DNA of 64,000 nucleotides from Actinoplanes utahensis. Its GTDB lineage: Bacteria; Actinomycetota; Actinomycetes; Mycobacteriales; Micromonosporaceae. The stretch spans positions 1 to 64,000 of the forward strand of contig NZ_BOMZ01000021.1 in assembly GCF_016862455.1 (NCBI RefSeq). Reading direction: 5' to 3'. Both the position numbers and the translations under genes were made by a program. The notes beneath the pieces were generated by a model. It was not told the DNA's origin. It searched no databases and saw only the letters and a list, made by a program, of their open reading frames with translations. Of the stretch, positions 25,193 to 32,545 are shown in pieces; positions within the stretch are counted from its first letter, which is position 1, and every line of letters begins with the position of its first letter.

Positions 25193-25651
25193 AGGTCGGC
25201 TGCGATGGAGGCTGCTTCGCCTTGCGGTCGGCTCAACTGCAGGGTTTGAAAGCTGAGGTTCGGAAAGTGACATCAGTTCCAGATTGAGGTCATGCCGGTG
25301 CTGACGATGAACCCGGTGGGAGATCGGTCTACCACTCGCGGGTTCGTCGGATTCTCTCGACTGGTCGGCGAGGTGGTCGACGCTGACGCCGGCGATTTTG
25401 TCAGGCGGCGCTTCGTCCATTGGCAGACGCTTCGGTAGGGCGGGTGCGGAAGGCCGGCAAGCGGATCACCGTGAGCCAGATTTGGGCCGCGATCAGGGCG
25501 CGCGTGCGGCGGCTGACAAAGTGTGAGGTTGTCCAAGATCATTGATGTCGGCGCCTTAAGTCGTTGGTGGTTTCGGTCGAGGAAGCCGATGTAGTCGGTG
25601 CGGCGAGTTGGGGTCGTGAAGGTGTTGGTCGTTGGCGCCTGGGAGTTGGCC

Positions 25652-25669
25652 TAGGGGGTATGACCCCTA
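25652..25669. terminator. hairpin in the gap after the ATPase gene
   Basis: TAGGGG / CCCCTA with a 6-base loop, a modest terminator candidate. The gap 25193-25800 holds no supported gene; a 48-codon frame (25292-25438) has no ribosome site or recognisable family. Confidence 0.4.
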
Positions 25670-25800
25670 AAGCTCGCGGCTTAGCACCGCCGCGTGATAG
25701 CACCTCGAAAGGTGCCACAGTTTCGAAGTCGTCGCGAGACATTGATCGACAGTCCTTGAAGCTTGACGGTGGGTAGTGCGGCAATCACGATGGTGGAGCG

Positions 25801-25815
25801 CGCAACACCTCGCAA
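25801..25815. promoter_or_regulatory. CGCAA-N5-CGCAA site before the DUF6879 trio
   Basis: CGCAA-CACCT-CGCAA, 22 bases before the first gene of the regulator set. Repeated at 27391 (after the HTH gene) and nearly so at 20302, which suggests the DUF5753 HTH protein binds it. Confidence 0.55.
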
Positions 25816-25837
25816 CCTTCGAGACAGGGAGTTGGCC

Positions 25838-26056
25838 GTGCGCCTAACCTTCGTTGCCAAGGACCCGAACTCCAACCCGACGAACTCGCCGACCCTCTAC
25901 CGGACTGACCGGGGTAGCTGGCTGGTGCAGGGCTTCGTGGTGACCGATCCTGACGCGCTGGCGGAAATGGACATTCCGGAGGGAGAGTCTGTGGTTGAGA
26001 TCCCTGACAGGATGATCCAGTTCTTCACCGAGGAGGGCCGTGGCGTCGCTGGATGA
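25838..26056 (+). CDS. small DUF6879-associated protein
   Basis: A 72-residue protein of the type that reads VAKDPNSNPTNSPTLYRTDR, then GSWLVQGFVVTDPDAL and ends with a VVEIPDRMI segment. It regularly precedes a DUF6879 gene and a DUF5753 HTH gene in actinomycetes. The GTG at 25838 follows a GGGAG site by seven bases. It overlaps the DUF6879 gene by 17 bases. Its biochemical role is unknown; by analogy with the small DUF397 partners of the same HTH family it may oppose the regulator. Confidence 0.75.
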   Translation: MRLTFVAKDPNSNPTNSPTLYRTDRGSWLVQGFVVTDPDALAEMDIPEGESVVEIPDRMIQFFTEEGRGVAG

Positions 26057-26558
26057 GGCGGAGTTCGATCGCCTGCTGCGTACCTTCGAGAGGTCGTCAG
26101 ACCATCTGGAGACGCGTGACGCCTACGGAACCGAGATCGAGATTCCGTACATGGCCAAGTGGGCGGCTCAGGAACCGGATGACCTGAGCTGGCTCGATGA
26201 CTGGTGTGCCACCCTGCGGAACCATGTGGCCGCAGGCAAGAGCATCCGTCGGGCACGCGTGGTCTCCGAGCCGTTGAGCGATTACCAGCGGTGGAGCCTT
26301 AGCATCGCCGGCCCGATGGTCGACGCCGGTGAGGACATCCGCTGGACTCCGCGGTCGCTGGTGTCGTCGCTGGCTCTGCCTGGAAACGACTTCTACCTCT
26401 TCGATGACCGGCTCGTGGTCTTCCTGCTCTACACCGGGAACGGGCTGAACGCTGGCATGGAGACCTCGACAGACCCCGCTGACCTCAACCTCTGCCGATC
26501 CGCCTTCGACGCGGTGTGGAAGCTCGCGATCCCGCATCGTGACTACGAACCCAAGTAG
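26040..26558 (+). CDS. DUF6879 family protein
   Basis: A 172-residue protein with the family pattern: FERSSDHLETRDAYG near the start, SIRRARVVSEPLSDYQRWSL in the middle, then AGEDIRWTPRS and the NDFYLFDDRLVVFLLYTG strand. Function is not established. A GAGGAGGGCC site leads into GTG 26040. The gene overlaps both neighbours (17 and 20 bases), so the three are one translational unit. Confidence 0.85.
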   Translation: MASLDEAEFDRLLRTFERSSDHLETRDAYGTEIEIPYMAKWAAQEPDDLSWLDDWCATLRNHVAAGKSIRRARVVSEPLSDYQRWSLSIAGPMVDAGEDIRWTPRSLVSSLALPGNDFYLFDDRLVVFLLYTGNGLNAGMETSTDPADLNLCRSAFDAVWKLAIPHRDYEPK

Positions 26559-27390
26559 CTCCGCCAAGCAGGCGCAACAGGCGCTCGGCGTCCGACTCCG
26601 TGAGATCCGCAGAGATGCTGGACTCACGGGGCGGGCGCTGGCTGCTGCGACGGGTCAGCACTACACGCGGGTTAGCAAGCTGGAGAACGGCGTTCAGCAG
26701 CCGACCTCCGATGACATCCGGGACTGGTGCCGCGCCTGCGCGGCGGATGCCGAGATCCCTGACCTTCTTGCGACGCTCCGGGCCGTCGAGTCGGCGTACG
26801 TGGAGTTCCGTCGGCAGGCGCGAGCTGGAATGAAGCGGGTACTAGGCATCCGCGCTCCCACGCTCTACGAGGAGACGAGGCTGTTCCGGATCTACGAGCA
26901 CAACGTGATCCCAGGTCTCTTCCAGACCCCCGACTACTGCGCCGCCATGCTCTCGTTCTGGAGCCGGTTCCTCGACGCTCCTAACGACCTGGAGGAAGCG
27001 GTCGCCGTAAGGATGGAACGCCAGAGAATCCTCTACCAGCGAGGTAAGCGGTTCGCCGTCGTCCTGGAGGAGCAGGCATTACGAACCTGGTTCGGTGACG
27101 CTGACACCCAGGCGAACCAGCTTGATCGCCTGTTGACCGTCATGTCGTTGCCGACCGTGGCGCTCGGTGTGATCCCGCTTATGGTCCAGCGAGGAGCTGT
27201 TCCGTCGGCGGGCTTCTGGATGTTCGACAACCAGCTCGTGGCTTTGGAGACGCCGACGGCGAGCATCGAGGTCACACAGCCCAGTGAGATCGAACTGTAT
27301 GGGCGGATGTTCGAGAACCTGCACCAGGTCGCTCTCTACGGGAAGCCGGCCAGGGACCTGATCACCCGAGTCGCGAGCGAGCTGGCCTGA
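26539..27390 (+). CDS. XRE-family HTH regulator with DUF5753 domain
   Basis: A 283-residue regulator: HTH_31/XRE domain at about 15-72 (LREIRRDAGLTGRALAAATG, then HYTRVSKLENG) and a DUF5753 domain for the rest (IYEHNVIPGLFQTPDYCAAM, RMERQRILYQ, FAVVLEEQALRTWFG, VALGVIPL). This is the Scr1-type actinomycete family, many of which work with a small antagonist protein. Sites CGCAA-N5-CGCAA lie on both sides of its operon, fitting autoregulation plus control of the three tiny genes downstream. Confidence 0.9.
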   Translation: MTTNPSSSAKQAQQALGVRLREIRRDAGLTGRALAAATGQHYTRVSKLENGVQQPTSDDIRDWCRACAADAEIPDLLATLRAVESAYVEFRRQARAGMKRVLGIRAPTLYEETRLFRIYEHNVIPGLFQTPDYCAAMLSFWSRFLDAPNDLEEAVAVRMERQRILYQRGKRFAVVLEEQALRTWFGDADTQANQLDRLLTVMSLPTVALGVIPLMVQRGAVPSAGFWMFDNQLVALETPTASIEVTQPSEIELYGRMFENLHQVALYGKPARDLITRVASELA

Positions 27391-27405
27391 CGCAACTATT
27401 CGCAA
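27391..27405. promoter_or_regulatory. CGCAA-N5-CGCAA site before the tiny-gene operon
   Basis: CGCAA-CTATT-CGCAA directly after the stop codon of the HTH gene and 66 bases before the next start. It keeps the repeat and spacing of the site at 25801 with a different spacer. Confidence 0.5.
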
Positions 27406-27471
27406 CTTCGTGGACCCGTGAGATCTCGCTTACCTAGCGTCTACCCCTGTTGCCAATGAGGGGTGTGACCC

Positions 27472-27636
27472 ATGGTGCTGATAGTCGCAGTGGCCTCGCT
27501 GGTCGTCGGGTTCGTCGGCGGCGTGCTCAGCTTGAAGGCCAAGAACAAATGGTGTCCCGGTTGCGGGGCGAGCCTGGCCTGCCTCGCATGCGGGGAGGTG
27601 AACAGTGGAGCGCCGCATTCCGGCCGCGATGCGTGA
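27472..27636 (+). CDS. 54-residue membrane protein with a zinc-ribbon-like knuckle
   Basis: Too short to be noticed by size alone. One membrane helix (LIVAVASLVVGFVGGVLSL) is followed by a Lys-rich hinge and CPGCGASLACLACG, two Cys pairs that could hold zinc. The ATG is preceded by a GAGGGG stretch. It overlaps the next gene by 32 bases. No family recognised; a single-helix anchor presenting a zinc knuckle to the cytosol is the natural reading. Confidence 0.6.
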   Translation: MVLIVAVASLVVGFVGGVLSLKAKNKWCPGCGASLACLACGEVNSGAPHSGRDA

Positions 27637-27871
27637 GGTCTCGCCCGGCGTCGTCCTCAAGGTGAGTGTCATGGGCGGCTACTCCATCGAGCGAGACGGC
27701 GACTACATCGGCTGGATACATGCCAGCATCGGCGACCGATGGAGCGCCTACGTGAGACGTCCCGGAACCAGCGGGGACCTCCTGGGCAGGTACACCCAAG
27801 ACGATGCCGTGAAGGCCATCGTGACGGCCTGGGACGCGGGCGTTGTCCTCCCGAACGGACGCCGGGCATGA
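27605..27871 (+). CDS. 88-residue unknown protein
   Basis: Starts at GTG 27605, six bases after GGGGAGG. The sequence has strands YSIERDGDYIGWIHASIGD and RWSAYVRR and a closing helix (TQDDAVKAIVTAWDAG), a small alpha/beta protein like those found around actinomycete mobile elements. It overlaps its neighbours on both sides (32 and 4 bases). Function unknown. Confidence 0.65.
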   Translation: MERRIPAAMREVSPGVVLKVSVMGGYSIERDGDYIGWIHASIGDRWSAYVRRPGTSGDLLGRYTQDDAVKAIVTAWDAGVVLPNGRRA

Positions 27872-28191
27872 CGGAGAAGCGGGAGTACCCGCCGGCCGTG
27901 CTCGTGCACTCCGAATCGTGCCCCGACGTGGAGGCTCTCCGCAGGCGAGGCACCACCTTGATCCCGATGATCACTCCGGCCATTGCTCGCACCCACCCGA
28001 ACGGCAGGATGCACAATTGCTACCACTTCACGTTGCAGAGTCGCGGAGTGGTGGAGACGGTGCAGTACCCGCCGCATCAGTACGAAGAATCGACAGTCGT
28101 GTACGACGACGCGACCATGCCGTTGTGCGCGGTGTGCATGGGAACGCATGGAGTCCTCGATCGGCTGGTCCTGCCGCCGGGTGTGCGCTGA
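27868..28191 (+). CDS. 107-residue unknown protein
   Basis: ATG 27868 overlaps the preceding stop by four bases. Four cysteines (CPDV, NCYHF, LCAVCMG) and several histidines suggest a metal site, though the spacing fits no family I know. No signal or membrane segment. Third gene of the tiny operon; a hairpin terminator follows at 28231. Confidence 0.6.
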   Translation: MTEKREYPPAVLVHSESCPDVEALRRRGTTLIPMITPAIARTHPNGRMHNCYHFTLQSRGVVETVQYPPHQYEESTVVYDDATMPLCAVCMGTHGVLDRLVLPPGVR

Positions 28192-28212
28192 CCGCTGAGG
28201 GCGCGGTGCCAA

Positions 28213-28226
28213 GGTTGACGTCAACC
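28213..28226. promoter_or_regulatory. 14-bp palindrome GGTTGACGTCAACC
   Basis: Perfect 14-bp palindrome lying between the end of the tiny-gene operon and the convergent HTH gene. Not at a promoter, so its role is unclear. Confidence 0.3.
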
Positions 28227-28230
28227 AAGG

Positions 28231-28247
28231 CGAGGGCGGAGCCCTCG
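28231..28247 (+). terminator. terminator of the tiny-gene operon
   Basis: CGAGGGC / GCCCTCG with a 3-base loop, 40 bases past the last stop codon. The remaining bases to 28445 hold nothing recognised. Confidence 0.5.
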
Positions 28248-28445
28248 ATGTTGAGCTTTCCTGGTTCAAGCGGAGCCCCGCGATGATTGGCATCCCGAGA
28301 CTTCGCCGCTCGCCTGTTTCTGCCGTTGAGAGAGAGTAGAGAAGACGCCGACGTTCTCCCAGCTCATAGCTCTTTGGGTTGGTGCTGGTGACCAATCGTG
28401 TTGGTACAGCAGGCCGACGTTTGCTCGGAAAGTTGGGGACTCAGG

Positions 28446-28829
28446 TCAATCAAGGTCGTGGACTGAACACCGCCACCGATCCTTCGTCGACTTCTGGAAG
28501 ATGTGATGACGAAGCACGAGGCAGCGGGCCTTCGACTCCGGGGCGATGAGGCCGCGACTCTTGGCCTCCTTGATGGCTGCTGAGACGCTGTCGCGGCGAC
28601 AGGCCATCACCTCACCGGTGTCGGTGACGGTGCCCAGGATTCGGGCGAGTTCGCCGACCCGGAGTTCGGCATGGCCGAAGGCGTTCATCTTGCCCATGGC
28701 GGCGAACAGAACACGGATGTGGAGCGGTCCGGTGCTCGACTCACCGGCCAACTTGTACATCTCGTTCTGCGAGAACGCTGCCCATGGGCTGCCGCCCGCG
28801 AACACGATCTGGCGGTGCGGATCGGTCAC
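28446..28829 (-). CDS. HTH protein of the element core
   Basis: A 127-residue protein from GTG 28829, which overlaps the excisionase stop as GTGA. It has a winged-helix-like middle: LHIRVLFAAMGKMNAFGHAE, RVGELARILGTVTDTGEV and SVSAAIKEAKSRGLIAPES. Proteins of this sort lie between excisionase and accessory genes in small actinomycete integrative elements. It may act in replication control or regulation; neither can be decided from the sequence. Confidence 0.65.
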   Translation of the reverse strand: MTDPHRQIVFAGGSPWAAFSQNEMYKLAGESSTGPLHIRVLFAAMGKMNAFGHAELRVGELARILGTVTDTGEVMACRRDSVSAAIKEAKSRGLIAPESKARCLVLRHHIFQKSTKDRWRCSVHDLD

Positions 28830-29023
28830 GCGCTGACCCCTGTCACGAGAGCCCGTTCCTCGTAGGCCTCGATATCGACGAGTCGATACAGGATGCGTCC
28901 GCCCAGCTTGAGGGAGGCGGGGCCGATCCCTGCGCTGCGCTGGTTCGCGAGGTGTCCGGCGGTTACGGACCAGCGCTTCGCCAGGTGGGCCGGAGTGAGG
29001 TGGGTGGTGTCTTGCAGTGGCAC
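28826..29023 (-). CDS. xis: excisionase-type HTH protein
   Basis: A 65-residue MerR-like/AlpA-type DNA-binding protein: LTPAHLAKRWSVTAGHLANQ, then GIGPASLKLGGRILYRLVDI and EAYEE. This is the usual excisionase of integrase-type elements, bending DNA at the attachment site so the integrase can excise. It starts at GTG 29023, downstream of a good promoter at 29115-29143, and is coupled to the next HTH gene. Confidence 0.8.
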   Translation of the reverse strand: MPLQDTTHLTPAHLAKRWSVTAGHLANQRSAGIGPASLKLGGRILYRLVDIEAYEERALVTGVSA

Positions 29024-29114
29024 GAGGCGGAACCCCCATGGTTGGACGAGCGTGTGGGCATCGGGATGTCCTCTCCTCGGTGTGCTGAGCCTGAGCTTGC
29101 GTGATCTACGACGA

Positions 29115-29143
29115 AGTTTAGCGACAAATCATGAAGGTGCCAA
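29115..29143 (-). promoter_or_regulatory. promoter for the xis operon
   Basis: On the minus strand: TTGGCA (29143-29138), 17 bases, TAAACT (29120-29115). This is a close match to the housekeeping sigma-factor consensus and lies about 90 bases before the xis start. Confidence 0.6.
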
Positions 29144-29146
29144 CTT

Positions 29147-29163
29147 GCCATAACCGTTATGGC
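29147..29163. promoter_or_regulatory. palindromic operator between xis and integrase operons
   Basis: GCCATAAC-C-GTTATGGC, 8-bp perfect arms, three bases upstream of the -35 box of the xis promoter and 31 bases before the start of the divergent gene. Well placed to control both directions. Confidence 0.55.
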
Positions 29164-29193
29164 GCGTAGCTACTATCTGGTAGCCTCGTCGGC

Positions 29194-29886
29194 ATGAAGA
29201 GAACACCCTCCAACGCGAGCGAGGCGTTGGCGATGGCCTCGGAGTCCGGCGGCCCGGTCGTATGGCTCGGTGAGAGTGGTCGGGAAGCGTTCGTGGTTCA
29301 CCGCCACGATGACGGCGACCAGGAATGGCTGGTGGCGTTCCGGCTGGCGGCCTCGGGCGATGCCCTGGGCGAGTGGCGTCCGGTCGAGTTCGCTGTCCGT
29401 CAAGCCGTCGAGTCCGAATCCCTCGCGATGTCGAGCAAGACCATTCGTGCGCTGCCCATCGGCGAGTTGTTGGCCGCCTCCAGGAAGGCGCTGAGCGCTC
29501 AGCGCGGAGGCCGCACGGGCTCTACTGGCCTCCGCCTGGTCAACCCGTCTGCGGTCTACCTGGCGCCCTTCTTGGAGGACGCTCGTGGGCGTCAGCCTCG
29601 TGACGATGTGGCCTACGCCGGCCTCGCCCTTGAGTACTCATTCCTGGTTCAGGACGGGGACCGGACGCCCGCCAAGACGCTCGCTGCCCAGCACGGCGGC
29701 GTGAGCGGAACCTGGGCTAACCGCATCGCGGAAGCGCGGCGGCGAGGGCTGCTCACCCCGGTCAAGCCGGGCGAGGCCGGTGGCGGGATGACCGACAAGG
29801 CGATGAAGCTGCTCAACCCGGCCTGGTCACCGGAGGCCGACGCACTGATCGATGCCCAGATAGCTGAGATGGAAGGTGATGCATGA
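29194..29886 (+). CDS. accessory protein upstream of integrase
   Basis: A 230-residue protein of unknown function. The N-terminal half has a strand-rich part (GPVVWLGESGREAFVVHRHD); the C-terminal half contains a likely HTH (TPAKTLAAQHGGVSGTWANR, then IAEARRRGLLTPVKPG). Such proteins commonly sit directly before the integrase in actinomycete elements and may regulate it. Its stop overlaps the integrase start by four bases. Confidence 0.7.
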   Translation: MKRTPSNASEALAMASESGGPVVWLGESGREAFVVHRHDDGDQEWLVAFRLAASGDALGEWRPVEFAVRQAVESESLAMSSKTIRALPIGELLAASRKALSAQRGGRTGSTGLRLVNPSAVYLAPFLEDARGRQPRDDVAYAGLALEYSFLVQDGDRTPAKTLAAQHGGVSGTWANRIAEARRRGLLTPVKPGEAGGGMTDKAMKLLNPAWSPEADALIDAQIAEMEGDA

Positions 29887-31157
29887 GTAGGCGACCCCTT
29901 GACCTCGGTGAACACGGCGAGGTCGAAGCGAGCCCGCAGATGCGGGACGAGGCGGGCAAGTGGAAGCGAGCGCCCATCCCTCGCCGTGCGGAGCGTTGGC
30001 GCGCACGTTGTTACTACCGGGGCTATGACGGTGTCGTGAAGGAGGTCTCCCGGTTCGCGGCGACGAAGCGGGCAGCCATTCAGGCGGTTGGGGAAGCCCT
30101 GGCGGAACGCGATCGCGGCCACGTCGAGATGACCTCGGGGATGAAGCTGGCGGCGGCAGGCGAGCTGTGGCTTGCTCAGATCCGGCGTACCGACTCCGGA
30201 CTGAGCGCAAGGACCATCCTCGACTATGGCCGGACCTTCGCGCGCTACATCGACGTTCCGGGCTCAAGCATCCGGGGCCTGACGCTTGCCCAGGTGAACG
30301 ATCCGCAACGTCTGCGGACATTTCTCCAGACGGTGGCCGACAAGCACGGAACCGGTGCCTCGAAGATGAGCCGCAGCGTGCTCTCCGGCATCCTCGCGTT
30401 CGCGATCGACAACGGAACGCTGACGACCAACGCACTCCGTCAGATCCGGGCGGTGAAGGCCCAGGTCGTCAAGACACCGGTTCGGGAACGGGACACCACC
30501 CGCGCGCTGACCAAGGACGAGCGAGACCACGTCATCGCCTACGCGGACAAGCTCACTCTGTCCGAGACCATCAACCCGCGTACCCGTCGCAAGCGGGAGG
30601 CGGTAGCTGACCTCATGGCGTTCATGGCCGGCACCGGCGTACGGATCAACGAGGCGAGGGCCGTTCGTTGGGACGACTTCGACCTGGAGGCCGGAACGGT
30701 TCACGTGCGCGGCACCAAGACGCGTGGATCGGATCGGCGGCTGAACCTTCCGTCGTGGCTCACCGAGCGGCTGAAGGCGAGGGCAGAACGACTGGGAACT
30801 GACGGGCTGGTCTTCAGCTCCCCGCACCACCTGAACGAGCCGGAGCGCGTGTGGGACCAGAGCAACTCCGCCAAGGCGCTCGCTCGCATCTTCATCGGCA
30901 GCGGGTTCCCCTGGGCCACCCCGCACACCCTGCGACGTACGGTGGCGACCATCCTCGACCAGTCCGGCGTACCGATCGCGAAGATCGCCGACCAACTCGG
31001 CCACACCGATCCGGCCATGACCGCACGTGTTTACCTGGGGCGCGACCTCATGGGCTTTACCTGGGGCGCGACCTCATGGGCGACAAGGCGGCGGTCGCGG
31101 CGTACCTCTGACGCCGGAACGCCAAAGCAGGTAACAATCCAGGTAACCAGGGCTTGA
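29883..31157 (+). CDS. int: tyrosine-type integrase with frameshifted C terminus
   Basis: A 424-residue site-specific recombinase. After an SAM-like core-binding domain (about 85-180) the catalytic domain shows the first Arg in GTGVRINEARAVRWDD, HTLRRTVATILDQSG for the H-x-x-R pair, LGHTDPAMTARVYLG for the last His and the nucleophile Tyr384. A 26-bp tandem duplication (31030-31081) directly after the Tyr codon shifts the frame: the expected ending GRDLMGDKAAVAAYL (stop at 31111) becomes a 30-residue unrelated tail. All catalytic residues remain, but the C-terminal helix that usually docks on a neighbouring subunit is replaced. It acts on the tRNA-Arg site 46 bases downstream. Confidence 0.9.
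   Translation: MSRRPLDLGEHGEVEASPQMRDEAGKWKRAPIPRRAERWRARCYYRGYDGVVKEVSRFAATKRAAIQAVGEALAERDRGHVEMTSGMKLAAAGELWLAQIRRTDSGLSARTILDYGRTFARYIDVPGSSIRGLTLAQVNDPQRLRTFLQTVADKHGTGASKMSRSVLSGILAFAIDNGTLTTNALRQIRAVKAQVVKTPVRERDTTRALTKDERDHVIAYADKLTLSETINPRTRRKREAVADLMAFMAGTGVRINEARAVRWDDFDLEAGTVHVRGTKTRGSDRRLNLPSWLTERLKARAERLGTDGLVFSSPHHLNEPERVWDQSNSAKALARIFIGSGFPWATPHTLRRTVATILDQSGVPIAKIADQLGHTDPAMTARVYLGRDLMGFTWGATSWATRRRSRRTSDAGTPKQVTIQVTRA
31030..31081. repeat. 26-bp tandem duplication inside int
   Basis: Two identical copies (31030-31055 and 31056-31081) beginning TTTACCTGGGGCGCGACC. 26 is not a multiple of three, hence the frameshift. Confidence 0.95.
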
Positions 31158-31202
31158 GCTGGTGCATCGTCAGATGCGTACGCCCTGGTAGATCGAAGTA
31201 AT

Positions 31203-31239
31203 TGCGCGCCCGGCAGGATTCGAACCTGCGACCGACGGA
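31203..31239. repeat. right attachment repeat, inside tRNA-Arg
   Basis: Exact copy of 20648-20684. The insertion keeps the tRNA whole, since the element carries its own copy of the 3' part. Confidence 0.88.
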
Positions 31240-31277
31240 TTAGAAGTCCGTTGCTCTATCCGCTGAGCTACGAGCGC
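31205..31277 (-). tRNA. tRNA-Arg (anticodon TCT)
   Basis: Cloverleaf on the minus strand: acceptor GCGCTCG / CGGGCGC (one G-T pair), D-arm GCTC...GAGC, anticodon stem ACGGA / TCCGT with loop CTTCTAA (anticodon TCT), T-arm GCAGG-TTCGAAT-CCTGC, discriminator G. CCA is not encoded. Reads AGA codons, rare in this genome, and is the integration site of the element. Confidence 0.95.
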
Positions 31278-31290
31278 TGGCCAGCACATA

Positions 31291-32373
31291 CTAGGCGGTC
31301 GTGCCGGACTTGTCGTCCGCCTTGTCGTGGGCGCCGTGTTCGACGGCTGATTCGGCGGCCTCCAGAGCGGTGGCTATGCCCGCTTGGTCCTCCGGCGCGG
31401 GCGGAATCTCCACATCCGGGGTGCCCGGCGGCGGCAGGAAACCGTCCACCCACCGTCCCAATTCCCGGAACACCTCGGTCCGTACCTCCTTGCCGGAGAG
31501 CGTCAGGTCGTGCATCCCGCCGTCGAACCGGGCGATCGTGACCCGTCTGCCGAGACCCGGCGCCCATCGTGTGATGTGTTCCACGTCCAGGACCGTGTCG
31601 GTCATCCGGACGTCGTCGTGCCACTGCCGGCCGCGGAACGTCCGTGTCGAGCAGGCCACCAGCACCGGCGCGTCGATCGCCAGGCCGGCGCGCAGCTTGC
31701 GCTGACCGCGGCGGATCGCCTCCAGCCATCCCATCGTGACCGGGAAACCCAGGATCGGTTTCCAGGCCAGGTCGTAGTTCCACTCGCCGTGATGGTCACT
31801 GTGCAGGCTCTGGCCGTACAGACCGAGAGAAGCGACGGGCATCTTGCGGTACGGCTTGCGCCCGCTCGTCGCGAGAATCATGGACATCAGCGGCCGCCGC
31901 ATCACCCACGGCAGGTTGAAGTCGAAGAACGGGCTGTTCAGGAACAGGCCGTCGACCACTTTCTGCTCGCGGCGGGTGTGCGCCCACAGCGAGGTGATCA
32001 GGCCCCCAGTGGAGTGGCCGGTCACCAGCAGTTGGTCGTGGCCGTCGTCCTCCCGGATGATCCGGGCCGCCTCGTCCAGCTCCGGGAAGTAGTCGGTGAG
32101 GCTGCGGGCGAAGTTCGGTGTCTGGTGCGGCAGCAGGCTGCGTCCGTACTTCCGCAGGTCGAGCGCGTAGAAATCCCAGCCCTGTTCGACGAAGAAGTCG
32201 GCCATGTGGGTCTGGAAGAAGTAGTCCACGAACCCGTGGACGTGCAGCACGGCCCGCCGTGCCGGCGTCTCCGCGCGGCGGCGGACCAGGGTCGCCACGA
32301 CCGGGCCCTCGTCGTCGCTGCCCAGGTCGATGGTGTGCCGCTCGTACGGCCATCCGAGGACGTCGGTCTCCAC
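31291..32373 (-). CDS. alpha/beta hydrolase, lysophospholipase-like
   Basis: A 360-residue alpha/beta hydrolase of the monoacylglycerol-lipase/lysophospholipase type. The oxyanion strand is VLHVHGFVDYFFQ, the nucleophile Ser lies in GHSTGG (near residue 120), and the catalytic His in FDGGMHDLTLSG; the acid is likely in the DTVLDVEH strand. A disordered acidic tail of about 45 residues follows. No signal peptide, so it is cytosolic. Substrate unknown. Confidence 0.87.
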   Translation of the reverse strand: METDVLGWPYERHTIDLGSDDEGPVVATLVRRRAETPARRAVLHVHGFVDYFFQTHMADFFVEQGWDFYALDLRKYGRSLLPHQTPNFARSLTDYFPELDEAARIIREDDGHDQLLVTGHSTGGLITSLWAHTRREQKVVDGLFLNSPFFDFNLPWVMRRPLMSMILATSGRKPYRKMPVASLGLYGQSLHSDHHGEWNYDLAWKPILGFPVTMGWLEAIRRGQRKLRAGLAIDAPVLVACSTRTFRGRQWHDDVRMTDTVLDVEHITRWAPGLGRRVTIARFDGGMHDLTLSGKEVRTEVFRELGRWVDGFLPPPGTPDVEIPPAPEDQAGIATALEAAESAVEHGAHDKADDKSGTTA

Positions 32374-32545
32374 GCCCCCAGGTTACCCATGAGTACCGCC
32401 GGGTGCGCCATACCAGACCGGCGGCCGTACGGGATCCGCCGTCCACAATCCGCCGCCGTCCACAACCGTACCCGCAAGATCGTCGCCGTTGGCGCAAGCT
32501 CGGCCCCGACCACAGCACCCGAGCTCACCACAGGAGAAGCAAGCC

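Larger units (their letters stand above)
20648..31239. mobile_element. integrative element in tRNA-Arg
   Basis: About 10.6 kb flanked by 37-bp perfect direct repeats (20648-20684 and 31203-31239), the right one being the 3' part of an intact tRNA-Arg gene. Inside, in the usual order at the tRNA end, are an excisionase, a HTH protein, an accessory gene and a tyrosine integrase. Cargo: a nuclease / middle component / SMC-like ATPase operon, a DUF6879-DUF5753 regulator set and three tiny genes. No FtsK/TraB translocase or clear replication gene is visible, so if mobile it would need help. Confidence 0.88.

Noticed and set aside
25292..25438. 48-codon frame after the ATPase gene
   Set aside because: No ribosome-binding site, no family pattern and no overlap with a neighbour.
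28446..29039. A 197-codon version of the minus-strand HTH gene starting at 29039
   Set aside because: The first 70 codons are an out-of-frame reading of the excisionase gene; the GTG at 28829 overlapping the xis stop is a better start.
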